In this document: piece by piece, positions 56,743 to 64,000 of the stretch | How positions within the stretch are numbered: the first letter of the stretch is position 1 | Layout of the letters: every line of letters starts with the position of its first letter | Origin: Clostridia bacterium | Lineage (GTDB): Bacteria; Bacillota; Clostridia; Monoglobales; Monoglobaceae | Direction of reading: 5' to 3' | Assembly: GCA_017546145.1 (NCBI GenBank) | Contig: JAFYXN010000002.1 | Location: 42,011 to 106,010 of the forward strand | Length of the DNA: 64,000 bases | Notes under the pieces: generated by a model | What the model was told of the DNA's origin: nothing | Seen by the model: only the letters and a program-made list of their open reading frames with translations | Database searches by the model: none | Translations under genes and position numbers: made by a program

Positions 56743-56778
56743 AAATTTATAATATATTTATGTGAGGAGTGAAATCTC

Positions 56779-58140
56779 ATGGAAAAATTGTTTAAGTTAA
56801 AAGAAAACGGAACAAACGTTAAAACCGAGATTTTAGCAGGTATTACAACATTTCTTGCAATGTCATATATCCTTGCTGTAAACCCCGGTTACCTCGGAAA
56901 CATTCCCGGTGCTACACCTGCAGGTGTATTTATGGCTACTGCAATTTCTGCTGCTATTGCTACTCTTTGTATGGCATTCTTTGCTAACTATCCGGTAGCA
57001 CTTGCTTCAGGTATGGGTCTTAATGCGTTCTTTGCATTTACAGTATGCGGTGCTATGGGTTATTCCTACGAGGTTGCTTTGACGGCAATACTGGTTGAAG
57101 GTATCATATTTATGATTCTTTCGATATTTAAGTTCCGTGAAGCATTGGTTAACAAAATTCCTGCAAACCTCAAGTTTGGTATTACGGCAGGTATAGGTCT
57201 GTTTATTACAATTATTGCGCTTATCAATGCAAAGATTGTTGTTGCTGACCCTGCTACTACTGTTGCATTGGGTAACCTTGCATCACCCGGCGTTGTTCTG
57301 GCACTTGTTGGTCTTTTGGTAATTGGTGTTCTTCAGCACTTCAAGGTTCCGGGCGGAATACTTCTTGGTATTCTTGTTACTTGGGTTCTTGGTATTGTTG
57401 CAGAGCTTATCGGATGGTACGTTCCTGACCCTGCAAATGGTGTTTATTCGGTAATCCCCAATCTTACATGGGAATCAATCAAGGCAAATTTTGCAGCTCC
57501 TGCGATGTTTAAGTTTGATTTTGGATTTATTGCAGAAAATCTTGCAGGCTTTGCATTGGTTGTGTTTACATTCCTCTATACAGATATTTTTGATACAGTT
57601 GGTACTCTTATCGGCGTTGCTGAAAAGGGTAATCTTCTTGATAAAGACGGCAGACTCCCCAAAGCCGGCGGCGCTTTGATGGCTGATGCTGTTGGTACTG
57701 TTGTTGGTGCTTGTCTTGGTACTTCAACTGTTACAAGCTATGTTGAATCAAGTGCCGGCGTTGCTGCAGGCGGAAGAACAGGTCTTACCGCTGTTACAAC
57801 AGCTGTTATGTTTATCATAGCAATTATCTTTGCGCCTATCTTCCTTGCAATCCCCGGATTTGCAACAACACCTGCTATGCTTTATGTTGGTCTTCTGATG
57901 CTTTCTTCAATAAAGAAGGTTGATTTTGACGGCGATGCAGCAGATATGATTGGTGCGTTTCTTGCTATCGTTATGATGCCGCTCACATATTCAATTGCAA
58001 ACGGTATTATGTTTGGTATGCTTGCTTGGGTTATCCTCAAGCTCGTTACCGGCAAGGCAAAGGACATCAGCGGTGTTATGTGGATTTCAGTTGCTTTGTT
58101 TGCAATCTATATTGTGCTCAAAGTTATGGGTCTTGCATAA
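56779..58140 (+). CDS. NCS2-family purine permease (AzgA/PbuG type)
   Basis: Proton-coupled uptake of adenine, guanine or hypoxanthine. The 453 residues have about 12-14 membrane segments and the AzgA-like start KTEILAGITTFLAMSYILAVNP, GMGLNAFFAFTVC, FGITAGIGLFITIIALINAK (transport motif), DIFDTVGTLIGVAEKG, and GTSTVTSYVESSAGVAAGGR. The neighbour is a phosphoribosyltransferase, so import and salvage are paired. Ribosome site GTGAGGAG. Confidence 0.94.
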   Translation: MEKLFKLKENGTNVKTEILAGITTFLAMSYILAVNPGYLGNIPGATPAGVFMATAISAAIATLCMAFFANYPVALASGMGLNAFFAFTVCGAMGYSYEVALTAILVEGIIFMILSIFKFREALVNKIPANLKFGITAGIGLFITIIALINAKIVVADPATTVALGNLASPGVVLALVGLLVIGVLQHFKVPGGILLGILVTWVLGIVAELIGWYVPDPANGVYSVIPNLTWESIKANFAAPAMFKFDFGFIAENLAGFALVVFTFLYTDIFDTVGTLIGVAEKGNLLDKDGRLPKAGGALMADAVGTVVGACLGTSTVTSYVESSAGVAAGGRTGLTAVTTAVMFIIAIIFAPIFLAIPGFATTPAMLYVGLLMLSSIKKVDFDGDAADMIGAFLAIVMMPLTYSIANGIMFGMLAWVILKLVTGKAKDISGVMWISVALFAIYIVLKVMGLA

Positions 58141-58161
58141 ACTACTTGTATAATTGAAGGC

Positions 58162-58195
58162 AAGTATCCCCCGCCTTCGAAGGCGGGGGATACTT
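58162..58195. repeat. Perfect 34-base GC-rich inverted repeat
   Basis: A 17-base arm (AAGTATCCCCCGCCTTC) and its exact complement without spacer, followed by TCTGTG, not a T tract. It lies between the purine permease stop and the start of the phosphoribosyltransferase gene. Confidence 0.85.
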
Positions 58196-58222
58196 TCTGT
58201 GAATAAAGGAGCTGAATTTAAA

Positions 58223-58783
58223 ATGGACAGATTTTATGAAATGGAAATCGCAGGGCTCAAACGCGAGCTTCCTTTGTGCAAGGTTTCGGATGATTTTTAC
58301 ATTGCTGCATTTATTATGTTTGGTGATGTAGAAATTACGGTCAACTCTGCGCGTGAACTGCTTAAAAAAGCACCGGATTGCGATGTTATGATAACTGCGG
58401 AATCAAAGGGTATTCCGCTTCTTTATGAAATGGCAAGACAAGCGGGGCATAATTATTATATTGTTGCCCGAAAAGGTCCAAAGCTTTATATGAAGGATGT
58501 TATTACCACCGAGGTGGATTCAATAACTACAGCTCACAAGCAAACCCTTTGTATCGGAGCAGAAGAAGCAGAAGCTATGAACGGCAAACGTGTTTTAATT
58601 GTTGATGATGTTATTAGCACCGGCGAATCCCTTGCCGCACTTGAAACGCTTATAAAGCAGGTAGGCGGCAATGTTGTGGGACGTATGGCTGTTCTTGCAG
58701 AAGGCGATGCCATAGGCAGAGAAGATATTACGTATCTTGCGCCGCTTCCGGTATTCCATGCGGATGGAAGTGTAATAGAATAA
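58223..58783 (+). CDS. Phosphoribosyltransferase, adenine-type
   Basis: A purine-salvage-type PRTase of 186 residues. The PRPP motif is RVLIVDDVISTGESLAAL; the N-terminal half has DVMITAESKGIPLLYEMARQ and YYIVARKGPKLYM, similar to adenine phosphoribosyltransferases and to related proteins of unclear specificity. The start at 58223 follows AAAGGAGC; the frame extends back through the 34-base inverted repeat, which is not coding. It probably salvages the base imported by the permease upstream. Confidence 0.85.
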   Translation: MDRFYEMEIAGLKRELPLCKVSDDFYIAAFIMFGDVEITVNSARELLKKAPDCDVMITAESKGIPLLYEMARQAGHNYYIVARKGPKLYMKDVITTEVDSITTAHKQTLCIGAEEAEAMNGKRVLIVDDVISTGESLAALETLIKQVGGNVVGRMAVLAEGDAIGREDITYLAPLPVFHADGSVIE

Positions 58784-58797
58784 ATTGAATTTTAGTA

Positions 58798-58831
58798 CCG
58801 ACAGAAATATGTTTTTCTGTCGGTATTTTCA
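58798..58831 (+). terminator. Terminator after the phosphoribosyltransferase
   Basis: TACCGACAGAAA pairs with TTTCTGTCGGTA, then TTTT. Confidence 0.85.
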
Positions 58832-58842
58832 TGCATGATAGA

Positions 58843-58883
58843 GTTGTCCGTGCATTGACAACACACTAAGCCGGTGCTATAAT
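58843..58883 (+). promoter_or_regulatory. Consensus promoter of the cysK-metF-metH operon with an overlapping inverted repeat
   Basis: A fully consensus promoter: TTGACA (58855-58860), 17 bases, TATAAT (58878-58883). The -35 box is covered by the inverted repeat GTTGTC (58843-58848) / GACAAC (58857-58862), a likely repressor site. A promoter this strong in a sulfur operon suggests repression. No SAM riboswitch is present in the 40-base leader. Confidence 0.75.
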
Positions 58884-58923
58884 AAGTTATATCTGATAAA
58901 CCGAAAGGAGAGCTGAAATATTT

Positions 58924-59856
58924 ATGGCAAAAATATACACTTCGGCAGAACAGCTTATAGGTAAAACTCCGCTTCTGGAGCTTAAAAATATAGAAAAAGA
59001 ATTTGGTCTGAAAGCAAGGCTTCTTGCAAAGCTTGAATATTTAAATCCGGCAGGCTCTGTAAAGGACAGAACCGCAAAATGGATGCTTGATGAGGCTGAA
59101 CAATCAGGAAAGCTCAAACCGGACTCGGTTATTATTGAACCCACCTCGGGGAATACAGGCATAGGCCTTGCCCTTGCCTGCGCTGTAAGGGGCTACCGAT
59201 TGATAATTGTTATGCCTGATACCATGTCTGTGGAACGCAGAAAAATTATGAAAGCGTACGGTGCCGAGCTTGTATTGACAGACGGGGCGTTGGGTATGAA
59301 GGGAGCAATCGCAAAGGCTGAGGAGTTAGCAGCCCAAATTCAGGGCAGCTTTATCCCGGCTCAATTTGACAATCCGGCAAATGCACAAGCGCATTTTGAT
59401 ACAACCGGTCCCGAAATTTATGAAGATACAGACGGCAACATAGACATATTTGTTGCAGGCGTGGGTACGGGCGGTACAATTACAGGTACAGGCAGGTATC
59501 TTAAATCCCAAAACGCTGCAATAAAAGTGATAGCGGTTGAACCCGATAAATCACCTGTGCTTTCCGGCGGTGCTCCCGGTGGACATAAATTGCAGGGGAT
59601 AGGCGCAGGGTTTATTCCAAATGTTTTGGATACAGCGGTTTATGATGAGGTTAAAACCGTTTCGGCAGAGGACGCGTTTGAAGCAGGCAGAATTATGGGA
59701 AAAAGAGAGGGCGTTCTGGTAGGCATTTCCTCCGGTGCGGCGCTTTATGCTGCAATAGACGAAGCAAAGAAGGAAGAAAACAAAGGAAAAACAATCGTAG
59801 TGCTTCTTCCTGACACAGGTGACAGATACCTTTCAACGGAATTATTTGAGGAATAA
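58924..59856 (+). CDS. cysK: Cysteine synthase (O-acetylserine sulfhydrylase)
   Basis: PLP enzyme making cysteine from O-acetylserine and sulfide. The 310 residues have the lysine motif NPAGSVKDRTAKWML, EPTSGNTGIGLALAC, the phosphate loop GVGTGGTITGTGRYL, HKLQGIGAGFIPNVLD and GISSGAAL. First gene of the methionine-related operon. Ribosome site GAAAGGAGAG. Confidence 0.96.
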   Translation: MAKIYTSAEQLIGKTPLLELKNIEKEFGLKARLLAKLEYLNPAGSVKDRTAKWMLDEAEQSGKLKPDSVIIEPTSGNTGIGLALACAVRGYRLIIVMPDTMSVERRKIMKAYGAELVLTDGALGMKGAIAKAEELAAQIQGSFIPAQFDNPANAQAHFDTTGPEIYEDTDGNIDIFVAGVGTGGTITGTGRYLKSQNAAIKVIAVEPDKSPVLSGGAPGGHKLQGIGAGFIPNVLDTAVYDEVKTVSAEDAFEAGRIMGKREGVLVGISSGAALYAAIDEAKKEENKGKTIVVLLPDTGDRYLSTELFEE

Positions 59857-59870
59857 ACGAGGGTATAAAA

Positions 59871-60731
59871 ATGAAAGTAATTGATATAATAAAAGCTCAA
59901 AAACCGAGCCTTTCTTTTGAGGTTTTTCCGCCAAAGATAAGTGCAAATTTTGACTCTGTAATGAAGGCGACGGCTGATATTGCTCAGCTTAAACCTTCGT
60001 TTATGAGTGTTACATACGGTGCCGGTGGCGGAACATCAAGGTATACTGCAGATATTGCTGCACGCCTTTTAAAAATGGGTGTTACGCCTATTGCCCATCT
60101 TAGCTGTATCTCGTCAAAAAAAGCAGATATACAGACGCTCTTGCATGAGCTTAAAGATAAAGGGATTGAAAATATTCTGGCTCTTCGCGGCGATATTCCT
60201 GAAGGAATGAACAAGGAGGGTCTTGAATACCATTATGCCAGCGAGCTTGCAGCGGAAATAAAGGCTTTTGGCGGCTTTTGTATAGGCGGAGCGTGCTATC
60301 CTGAAACTCATCCGGAAAGCGAGAACAGTGCAAAGGATATTGAAAGCCTTAAAATTAAGGTGGAAAACGGCTGCGAGTATTTGACAACTCAGATGTTTTT
60401 TGATAATAATATTCTTTACAATTTTATGTACAGGCTGTATCGTGAAGGGGTGGATGTCCCTGTTGTTGCCGGAATTATGCCGGTTACAAATGCGGCGCAA
60501 ATAAAAAGAATATGCTCAATTTCGCAAAATGTACTGCCGCAGAGGTTCATGCGTTTGGTAGACAGGTATGGCGACAATCCCGAGGCAATGAAGCAGGCAG
60601 GAATCGCTTACGCAACCGAGCAGATTATAGACCTTTTTGCAAACGGGTTAAATGCGGTTCACGTGTATTCAATGAACAAGCCTGATGTTGCGGCAGCAAT
60701 ACAAAGTAATATTTCGGAGATTATAAAATGA
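59871..60731 (+). CDS. metF: 5,10-Methylenetetrahydrofolate reductase
   Basis: Reduces methylene-THF to methyl-THF, the methyl donor for MetH. The 286 residues have SFEVFPPKISANFDSVM (catalytic Glu), FMSVTYGAGGGTSRYTADIA (in part), HLSCISSKKADIQTLL, NILALRGDIPEGM and LTTQMFFDNNILYNFM, matching the FAD-dependent TIM-barrel family. It overlaps the next gene by four bases (ATGA). Confidence 0.96.
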   Translation: MKVIDIIKAQKPSLSFEVFPPKISANFDSVMKATADIAQLKPSFMSVTYGAGGGTSRYTADIAARLLKMGVTPIAHLSCISSKKADIQTLLHELKDKGIENILALRGDIPEGMNKEGLEYHYASELAAEIKAFGGFCIGGACYPETHPESENSAKDIESLKIKVENGCEYLTTQMFFDNNILYNFMYRLYREGVDVPVVAGIMPVTNAAQIKRICSISQNVLPQRFMRLVDRYGDNPEAMKQAGIAYATEQIIDLFANGLNAVHVYSMNKPDVAAAIQSNISEIIK

Positions 60732-61315
60732 ATCCAATAGATTACAAAGCTATACCGCTGGATGAATTAGAAATAAATCCTTGGGAGGTTGCAAACAGAC
60801 TTCATGTTTCAAGAGATTTTAACTCGGATGCGATTGATGCGTGCCTTGATGAACTTAAAAAGGTTGTAGCCTGCAAATTCTCAGCGGTCAGGACTTCGGT
60901 TAAGCGGATGGGCAATGACAGACTTGATTGTGGGTTTGGTGAGTTCAAAAGTGCTACGCTAATGAAAAATCTTAAAAACAGCAGTGAAGTTTTTGTTTTT
61001 GCGGCGACTATCGGTATGGGAGTAGACAGACTGCTGACCAAGATGTCGGCAACGTCGCAGGCACAGCATTTTATAACAGATGCGTTGGCTTCTGCAATAG
61101 CAGAGGCGCTTGCCGACAAAACACAGGCTCTTTTGTGCGAGGGGCTTTGTCACAGACCAAGATTTAGTCCGGGGTTTGGTGATTTAACATTAGACATACA
61201 GCCAAGAATACTTGAATTTGTAAACGCTCAAAGACTTCTTGGAATAACAATAAACCAATCTTATTTAATGTCACCGGTGAAATCGGTAACAGCGTTTATA
61301 GGAATTGAAGAGTAA
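60728..61315 (+). CDS. Stand-alone MetH reactivation (AdoMet-binding) domain protein
   Basis: 195 residues resembling the C-terminal activation domain of cobalamin-dependent methionine synthase, here as a separate gene. Features include ATIGMGVDRLLTKMSATSQAQ (in part), ALASAIAEALADKTQALL, and RFSPGFGDLTLDIQPRILEF with the R-x-S-x-G-x-G-D signature near the AdoMet pocket, then SYLMSPVKSVTAFIGIE. The MetH protein encoded next lacks this domain, so the two products probably work as a complex in reductive methylation of the oxidised cofactor. Confidence 0.9.
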   Translation: MNPIDYKAIPLDELEINPWEVANRLHVSRDFNSDAIDACLDELKKVVACKFSAVRTSVKRMGNDRLDCGFGEFKSATLMKNLKNSSEVFVFAATIGMGVDRLLTKMSATSQAQHFITDALASAIAEALADKTQALLCEGLCHRPRFSPGFGDLTLDIQPRILEFVNAQRLLGITINQSYLMSPVKSVTAFIGIEE

Positions 61316-61328
61316 GAAGGTAGTTCAA

Positions 61329-63695
61329 ATGAAAAAAGATATATTAACGGTTATAAAAGAAAAAAGACTTTATTTTGACGGAGGAACAGGAACTGTTCTT
61401 CAAGGAATGGGACTTCCGCCTGGGATGCCGCCTGAATTATGGAATATTGAAAATCCAAGCCTGATAACACAGCTTCACAAGGCGTATATAGATTCAGGTG
61501 CAAATATAATAAAAACAAATACTTTTGGGATAAACCGTGATAAATATGCAAACTACAAAGAACTGATTGTTGCAGCAATATGCTGCGCAAAGACGGCTGC
61601 CGTGGACAGAGAGGACGTATTTATTGCGTTTGATATGGGACCTACAGGTCAGCTTTTAAAGCCTCTTGGAAGCATGGACTTTGAATATGCGGTAGAGCTT
61701 TTTGCAGACAATGTCCGCGTTGCAAAAGAAAACGGTGCTGATTTGGTGTTGATTGAAACCATGAACGACAGCTACGAAACCAAGGCGGCAGTTCTTGCGG
61801 CAAAGGAAAATTGTGACATTCCTGTGTTTGTGACCAATGTGTATGATGAAAGCCGAAAGCTTATGACAGGGGCAGACCCAAAAGCAATGATAGCAATGCT
61901 TGAAAGCATGGGTGTTGCTGCACTTGGAATGAATTGTTCTCTTGGCCCCGACAAGATGCTTGATATTTTGGATGAGTTTTGTCAATATTCATCAGTGCCC
62001 ATAATTGTAAATCCCAATGCAGGACTTCCTGTGGCAATTGACGGCAAAACAGTGTTTAATACAAATGCGGAAGAATTTTCGGATTTGATGGCAGAAATGG
62101 CAAAAAAGGGAGCAAGTATTCTTGGGGGTTGCTGTGGCACAACACCGGAATATATAAAGCTTACCGCTCAAAAGACAAAAGCTTTGCCTTATGCTTTGCC
62201 TGAGTACAAAACTCAAACGCTGGTTTCTTCATATACACATTCTGTTGAAATCGGAAAGCAGCCTGTGCTGATTGGTGAAAGAATTAATCCAACAGGAAAA
62301 GCTAAGCTGAAAACTGCGCTAAAAGAAAATGATATGAATTATATCTTAAACGAAGCGGTAACTCAGGCTGAAACAGGAGTACATATCCTTGATGTCAACG
62401 TAGGACTTCCTGAAATTGACGAGAAATCAATGATGAAAGTGGCGGTTGAAAGTGTTCAGGCGGTTACGGATGTACCGCTCCAGATAGACTCTGCAAATCC
62501 AAAGGTGCTGGAGGCGGCTATGCGGATATACAACGGCAAGCCGTTGGTAAATTCGGTAAGTGGCGAAGACGAAAAAATGAGGGCAGTATTTCCGTTGGTT
62601 AAAAAATACGGAGGAGCGGTTATTGCCCTCACTATTGACGAAAACGGAATACCAAAGACAGCAAAAGAGCGTGCGGAAGTGGCAAGAAGGATTGTTGAGT
62701 GTGCAAGGGAATACGGTATTGATAAAAAAGATATTATTGTTGACCCTCTTGCAATGACGGTGTCTTCAGACACTAAAAATGCTTTGGTTACTTTGGAGTC
62801 GGTACGTCTGATAAAGCAAATGGGACTTTGTACAAGTCTTGGGGTTTCTAATATTTCATTTGGGCTTCCCAAACGCGACAAGATAAACTCTGCATTTTTT
62901 GCGTCAGCTTTGGAAAACGGTCTGGATTGCGCAATTATGAATCCTTTTGCAAAAGATATGATGGATGTGTACTATGCATATCGAGTTCTTCATAATATGG
63001 ACGAAGCTTGTGTCGAGTATATTACCTATGCAAATGCAGAAACGCAACAATCCGACTTGGTTGTTCAAAAAAATACAGCGGACTATGACCTTCGGTATGC
63101 TGTAATAAAAGGTATGAAGGCAATGGCGGTTGACAAAGCAAACGCTTTGATTAAAACAATGCCTCCGATTGAAATTATAAATCAGCAGATTGTCCCGGCA
63201 CTTAATGAAATCGGAGCTGATTTTGAACAGAAAAAAGCGTTTTTGCCCCAATTGCTTATGAGTGCCGAGACTGCGGCTGCTGCCTTTGATGTGGTTAAGG
63301 AAAGCCTTCCGAAGGGAAGTCAGGATACCTCAAAGGCTGTTGTGCTTGCGACGGTTAAGGGAGATATTCACGATATAGGCAAAAACATTGTAAAAGTTTT
63401 GCTTGAAAGTTATGGGTTTAATGTATATGATTTAGGCAAGGATGTTGCTCCTGAAACAGTTCTGAAATGTGCACAGGACAAAAACTGCAGGCTTGTAGGA
63501 CTTAGTGCGCTTATGACAACTACTGTGCCGGCAATGCACGAAACGATAAACCTCTTGCACCAAACCGACAGCTCTATAAAAACTATTGTAGGCGGAGCGG
63601 TTTTAAATCGGGAATACGCAAATATGATTTCTGCCGACTTCTATGCAGCAGACGCAATGGAGGCAGTTCGTATTGCAGAAATGTTCTATAAGTAG
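61329..63695 (+). CDS. metH: Cobalamin-dependent methionine synthase, without activation domain
   Basis: Methylates homocysteine with methyl-THF via B12. From ATG 61329 (AAGGTAG upstream; the frame opens 24 bases earlier) it has 788 residues, against about 1200 in full-length MetH. Domains: homocysteine/zinc barrel (about 1-290, zinc cysteines in MNCSLGP and ILGGCCGT), pterin-binding barrel (about 310-570, IGERINPTGKAKLK, LDVNVGLPEIDE), B12 cap (about 580-660) and B12-binding domain with KGDIHDIGKNIVKVLL (the cobalt-ligand His), LSALMTTT and VGGAVLNREYA. The missing activation domain is the gene directly upstream. A stem-loop follows at 63706-63740. Confidence 0.95.
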   Translation: MKKDILTVIKEKRLYFDGGTGTVLQGMGLPPGMPPELWNIENPSLITQLHKAYIDSGANIIKTNTFGINRDKYANYKELIVAAICCAKTAAVDREDVFIAFDMGPTGQLLKPLGSMDFEYAVELFADNVRVAKENGADLVLIETMNDSYETKAAVLAAKENCDIPVFVTNVYDESRKLMTGADPKAMIAMLESMGVAALGMNCSLGPDKMLDILDEFCQYSSVPIIVNPNAGLPVAIDGKTVFNTNAEEFSDLMAEMAKKGASILGGCCGTTPEYIKLTAQKTKALPYALPEYKTQTLVSSYTHSVEIGKQPVLIGERINPTGKAKLKTALKENDMNYILNEAVTQAETGVHILDVNVGLPEIDEKSMMKVAVESVQAVTDVPLQIDSANPKVLEAAMRIYNGKPLVNSVSGEDEKMRAVFPLVKKYGGAVIALTIDENGIPKTAKERAEVARRIVECAREYGIDKKDIIVDPLAMTVSSDTKNALVTLESVRLIKQMGLCTSLGVSNISFGLPKRDKINSAFFASALENGLDCAIMNPFAKDMMDVYYAYRVLHNMDEACVEYITYANAETQQSDLVVQKNTADYDLRYAVIKGMKAMAVDKANALIKTMPPIEIINQQIVPALNEIGADFEQKKAFLPQLLMSAETAAAAFDVVKESLPKGSQDTSKAVVLATVKGDIHDIGKNIVKVLLESYGFNVYDLGKDVAPETVLKCAQDKNCRLVGLSALMTTTVPAMHETINLLHQTDSSIKTIVGGAVLNREYANMISADFYAADAMEAVRIAEMFYK

Positions 63696-63705
63696 ACAGC
63701 ATTAT

Positions 63706-63740
63706 CCTGAAAGCAGAGACACAATGCCGCTGCTTTCAGG
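63706..63740 (+). terminator. Stem-loop at the end of the metH operon
   Basis: CCTGAAAGCAG (63706-63716) pairs with CTGCTTTCAGG (63730-63740) around a 13-base loop. There is no T tract, so it may be a Rho-assisted end or a 3'-protecting structure. Confidence 0.5.
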
Positions 63741-63770
63741 AATTACAGTTAATGAAAAGCTAAAAAAAGA

Positions 63771-63799
63771 TTGACATTTTAAAAAATATATAGTATAAT
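63771..63799 (+). promoter_or_regulatory. Perfect consensus promoter before the interrupted tRNA-Pro
   Basis: TTGACA (63771-63776), exactly 17 bases, TATAAT (63794-63799). The predicted transcript begins about ten bases before the tRNA 5' end. This strength is typical of stable-RNA genes. Confidence 0.85.
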
Positions 63800-63816
63800 A
63801 TTATGGTTGGCAAAAA

Positions 63817-63855
63817 CGAGGTGTGGCTCAGTTTGGTAGAGCGCTGCGTTCGGGA
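63817..63855 (+). tRNA. tRNA-Pro (anticodon CGG), 5' half only; gene interrupted in the anticodon arm
   Basis: The acceptor strand CGAGGTG (63817-63823), D arm GCTC-AGTTTGGTA-GAGC (63826-63842), 5' anticodon strand CTGCG (63844-63848) and loop TTCGGGA (63849-63855) with anticodon CGG at 63851-63853 are normal for a bacterial tRNA-Pro. The expected continuation (3' strand CGCAG, variable loop, T arm, CACCTCG) is missing: the next bases are CACGGTACTA. No T arm or matching acceptor strand is found before base 64000. Either the 3' half lies beyond an inserted sequence, or the gene is broken. Confidence 0.75.
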
Positions 63856-64000
63856 CACGGTACTATTCAATTCATTAGTATTGAGCCGAACTCCCACAAA
63901 CCTTTTAACACCGCCACTTTACGGCGACTTAAAAAACTAAATACATGTGGTCAAACAAGTTTTGACCAGATGTTATCCCACAGACACGGGAGATATAGAA
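63856..64000 (+). other. Hairpin-rich sequence interrupting tRNA-Pro, continues past the window
   Basis: No reading frame of note. It holds the stem TACTA/TAGTA (63861-63865, 63876-63880); CCGAAC (63886-63891), complementary to the anticodon-arm GTTCGG (63848-63853); TGAGCC (63882-63887), complementary to the D-arm GGCTCA (63825-63830); a CGCC/GGCG hairpin near 63914-63928; and a long imperfect palindrome ACATGTGGTCAAAC / GTTTTGACCAGATGT (about 63943-63973). This density of pairing suggests a structured RNA. The region 63696-63816 before it holds only the stem-loop and promoter described. Confidence 0.5.

Noticed and set aside
56616..56778. Purine riboswitch before the NCS2 permease
   Set aside because: No conserved purine-aptamer loops or flanking P1 pairing found; only AT-rich sequence and a promoter.
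58884..58923. SAM or T-box riboswitch before cysK-metF-metH
   Set aside because: The leader from the consensus promoter is only about 30 bases.
63817..63900. Ordinary phage or ICE attachment site in a tRNA
   Set aside because: Integration normally restores a complete tRNA on the promoter side; here the promoter-side copy lacks its 3' half. Only the sequence to the right can settle this.
63856..63900. Group II intron after the tRNA 5' half
   Set aside because: No GUGYG-type 5' intron start is seen at or near the break.
1..64000. CRISPR array, insertion sequence or prophage
   Set aside because: No regularly spaced repeats, transposase, integrase or phage structural genes were seen.

Overview
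The window looks like a chromosomal core region of an anaerobic, Gram-positive, low-to-moderate GC bacterium of the class Clostridia. Several things point there: a sporulation signal gene (spoIIR), an S-layer-homology surface protein, the Firmicutes-type neighbourhoods secA-prfB, ecfA1-ecfA2-ecfT-truA and yybS-gdpP-rplI-dnaB, strong AGGAGG-type ribosome sites with TTG and GTG starts, and [FeFe]-hydrogenase maturation genes (hydE, hydG). No rRNA, CRISPR array, insertion sequence or phage gene is visible. Species cannot be named from the sequence alone.

Layout. 1-4946 (mostly minus strand): 3' part of mgtE, an SLH-anchored phosphodiester glycosidase-like protein, a CBM9-like protein, tRNA-Arg(ACG) and a DUF2508 protein. 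5038-13047 (plus): secA, prfB (with a +1 frameshift site), prfA, a Sua5-phosphatase fusion, rimI and tsaD, covering secretion, translation termination and t6A tRNA modification. 13044-13670 (minus): spoIIR. 13731-21502: ddl, murI, a DUF1934 protein, argS, a small secreted protein, a CtpA-type protease, an Mrp ATPase and an RNA methyltransferase. 21653-28087: the ECF vitamin transporter module with truA, a membrane-anchored DUF5711-like protein, CvpA-like protein and rho. 28112-32716: polysaccharide deacetylase, then the glycolytic set pgk-tpiA-gpmI. 32793-34825: a small HTH regulator behind a helically phased repeat array, and an amidohydrolase. 34899-43408: yybS-gdpP-rplI-dnaB-tilS-hpt-gltX. 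43480-47904: aminotransferase, trpS, tagO/wecA-like and wecB (cell-envelope glycopolymer precursors). 47952-51187 (minus): a TM1266-like regulator, hydE, hydG and a Dabb protein, behind a leader that ends in a terminator. 51243-58783: MATE exporter, Cys-rich membrane protein, NSS symporter, SLC13-like permease, GDSL esterase, purine permease and a phosphoribosyltransferase. 58855-63695: a sulfur/methionine operon cysK-metF-metH reactivation domain-metH.

The least ordinary parts are not protein families. (1) At the right edge, a perfect-consensus promoter drives the 5' half of a tRNA-Pro(CGG) that breaks off in the anticodon arm and runs into a hairpin-rich stretch able to pair back onto it; an intron-like RNA is one explanation. 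(2) Two intergenic palindromic elements (21491-21596 and 41828-41934) align without gaps and show compensatory base changes in their stems. (3) The TM1266-hydE-hydG leader has mutually exclusive helices and a terminator abutting the ribosome site. (4) The prfB frameshift site uses UAA where UGA is the rule. (5) Four ATAG(A/C)CT repeats lie 11, 21 and 22 bases apart before the HTH gene.
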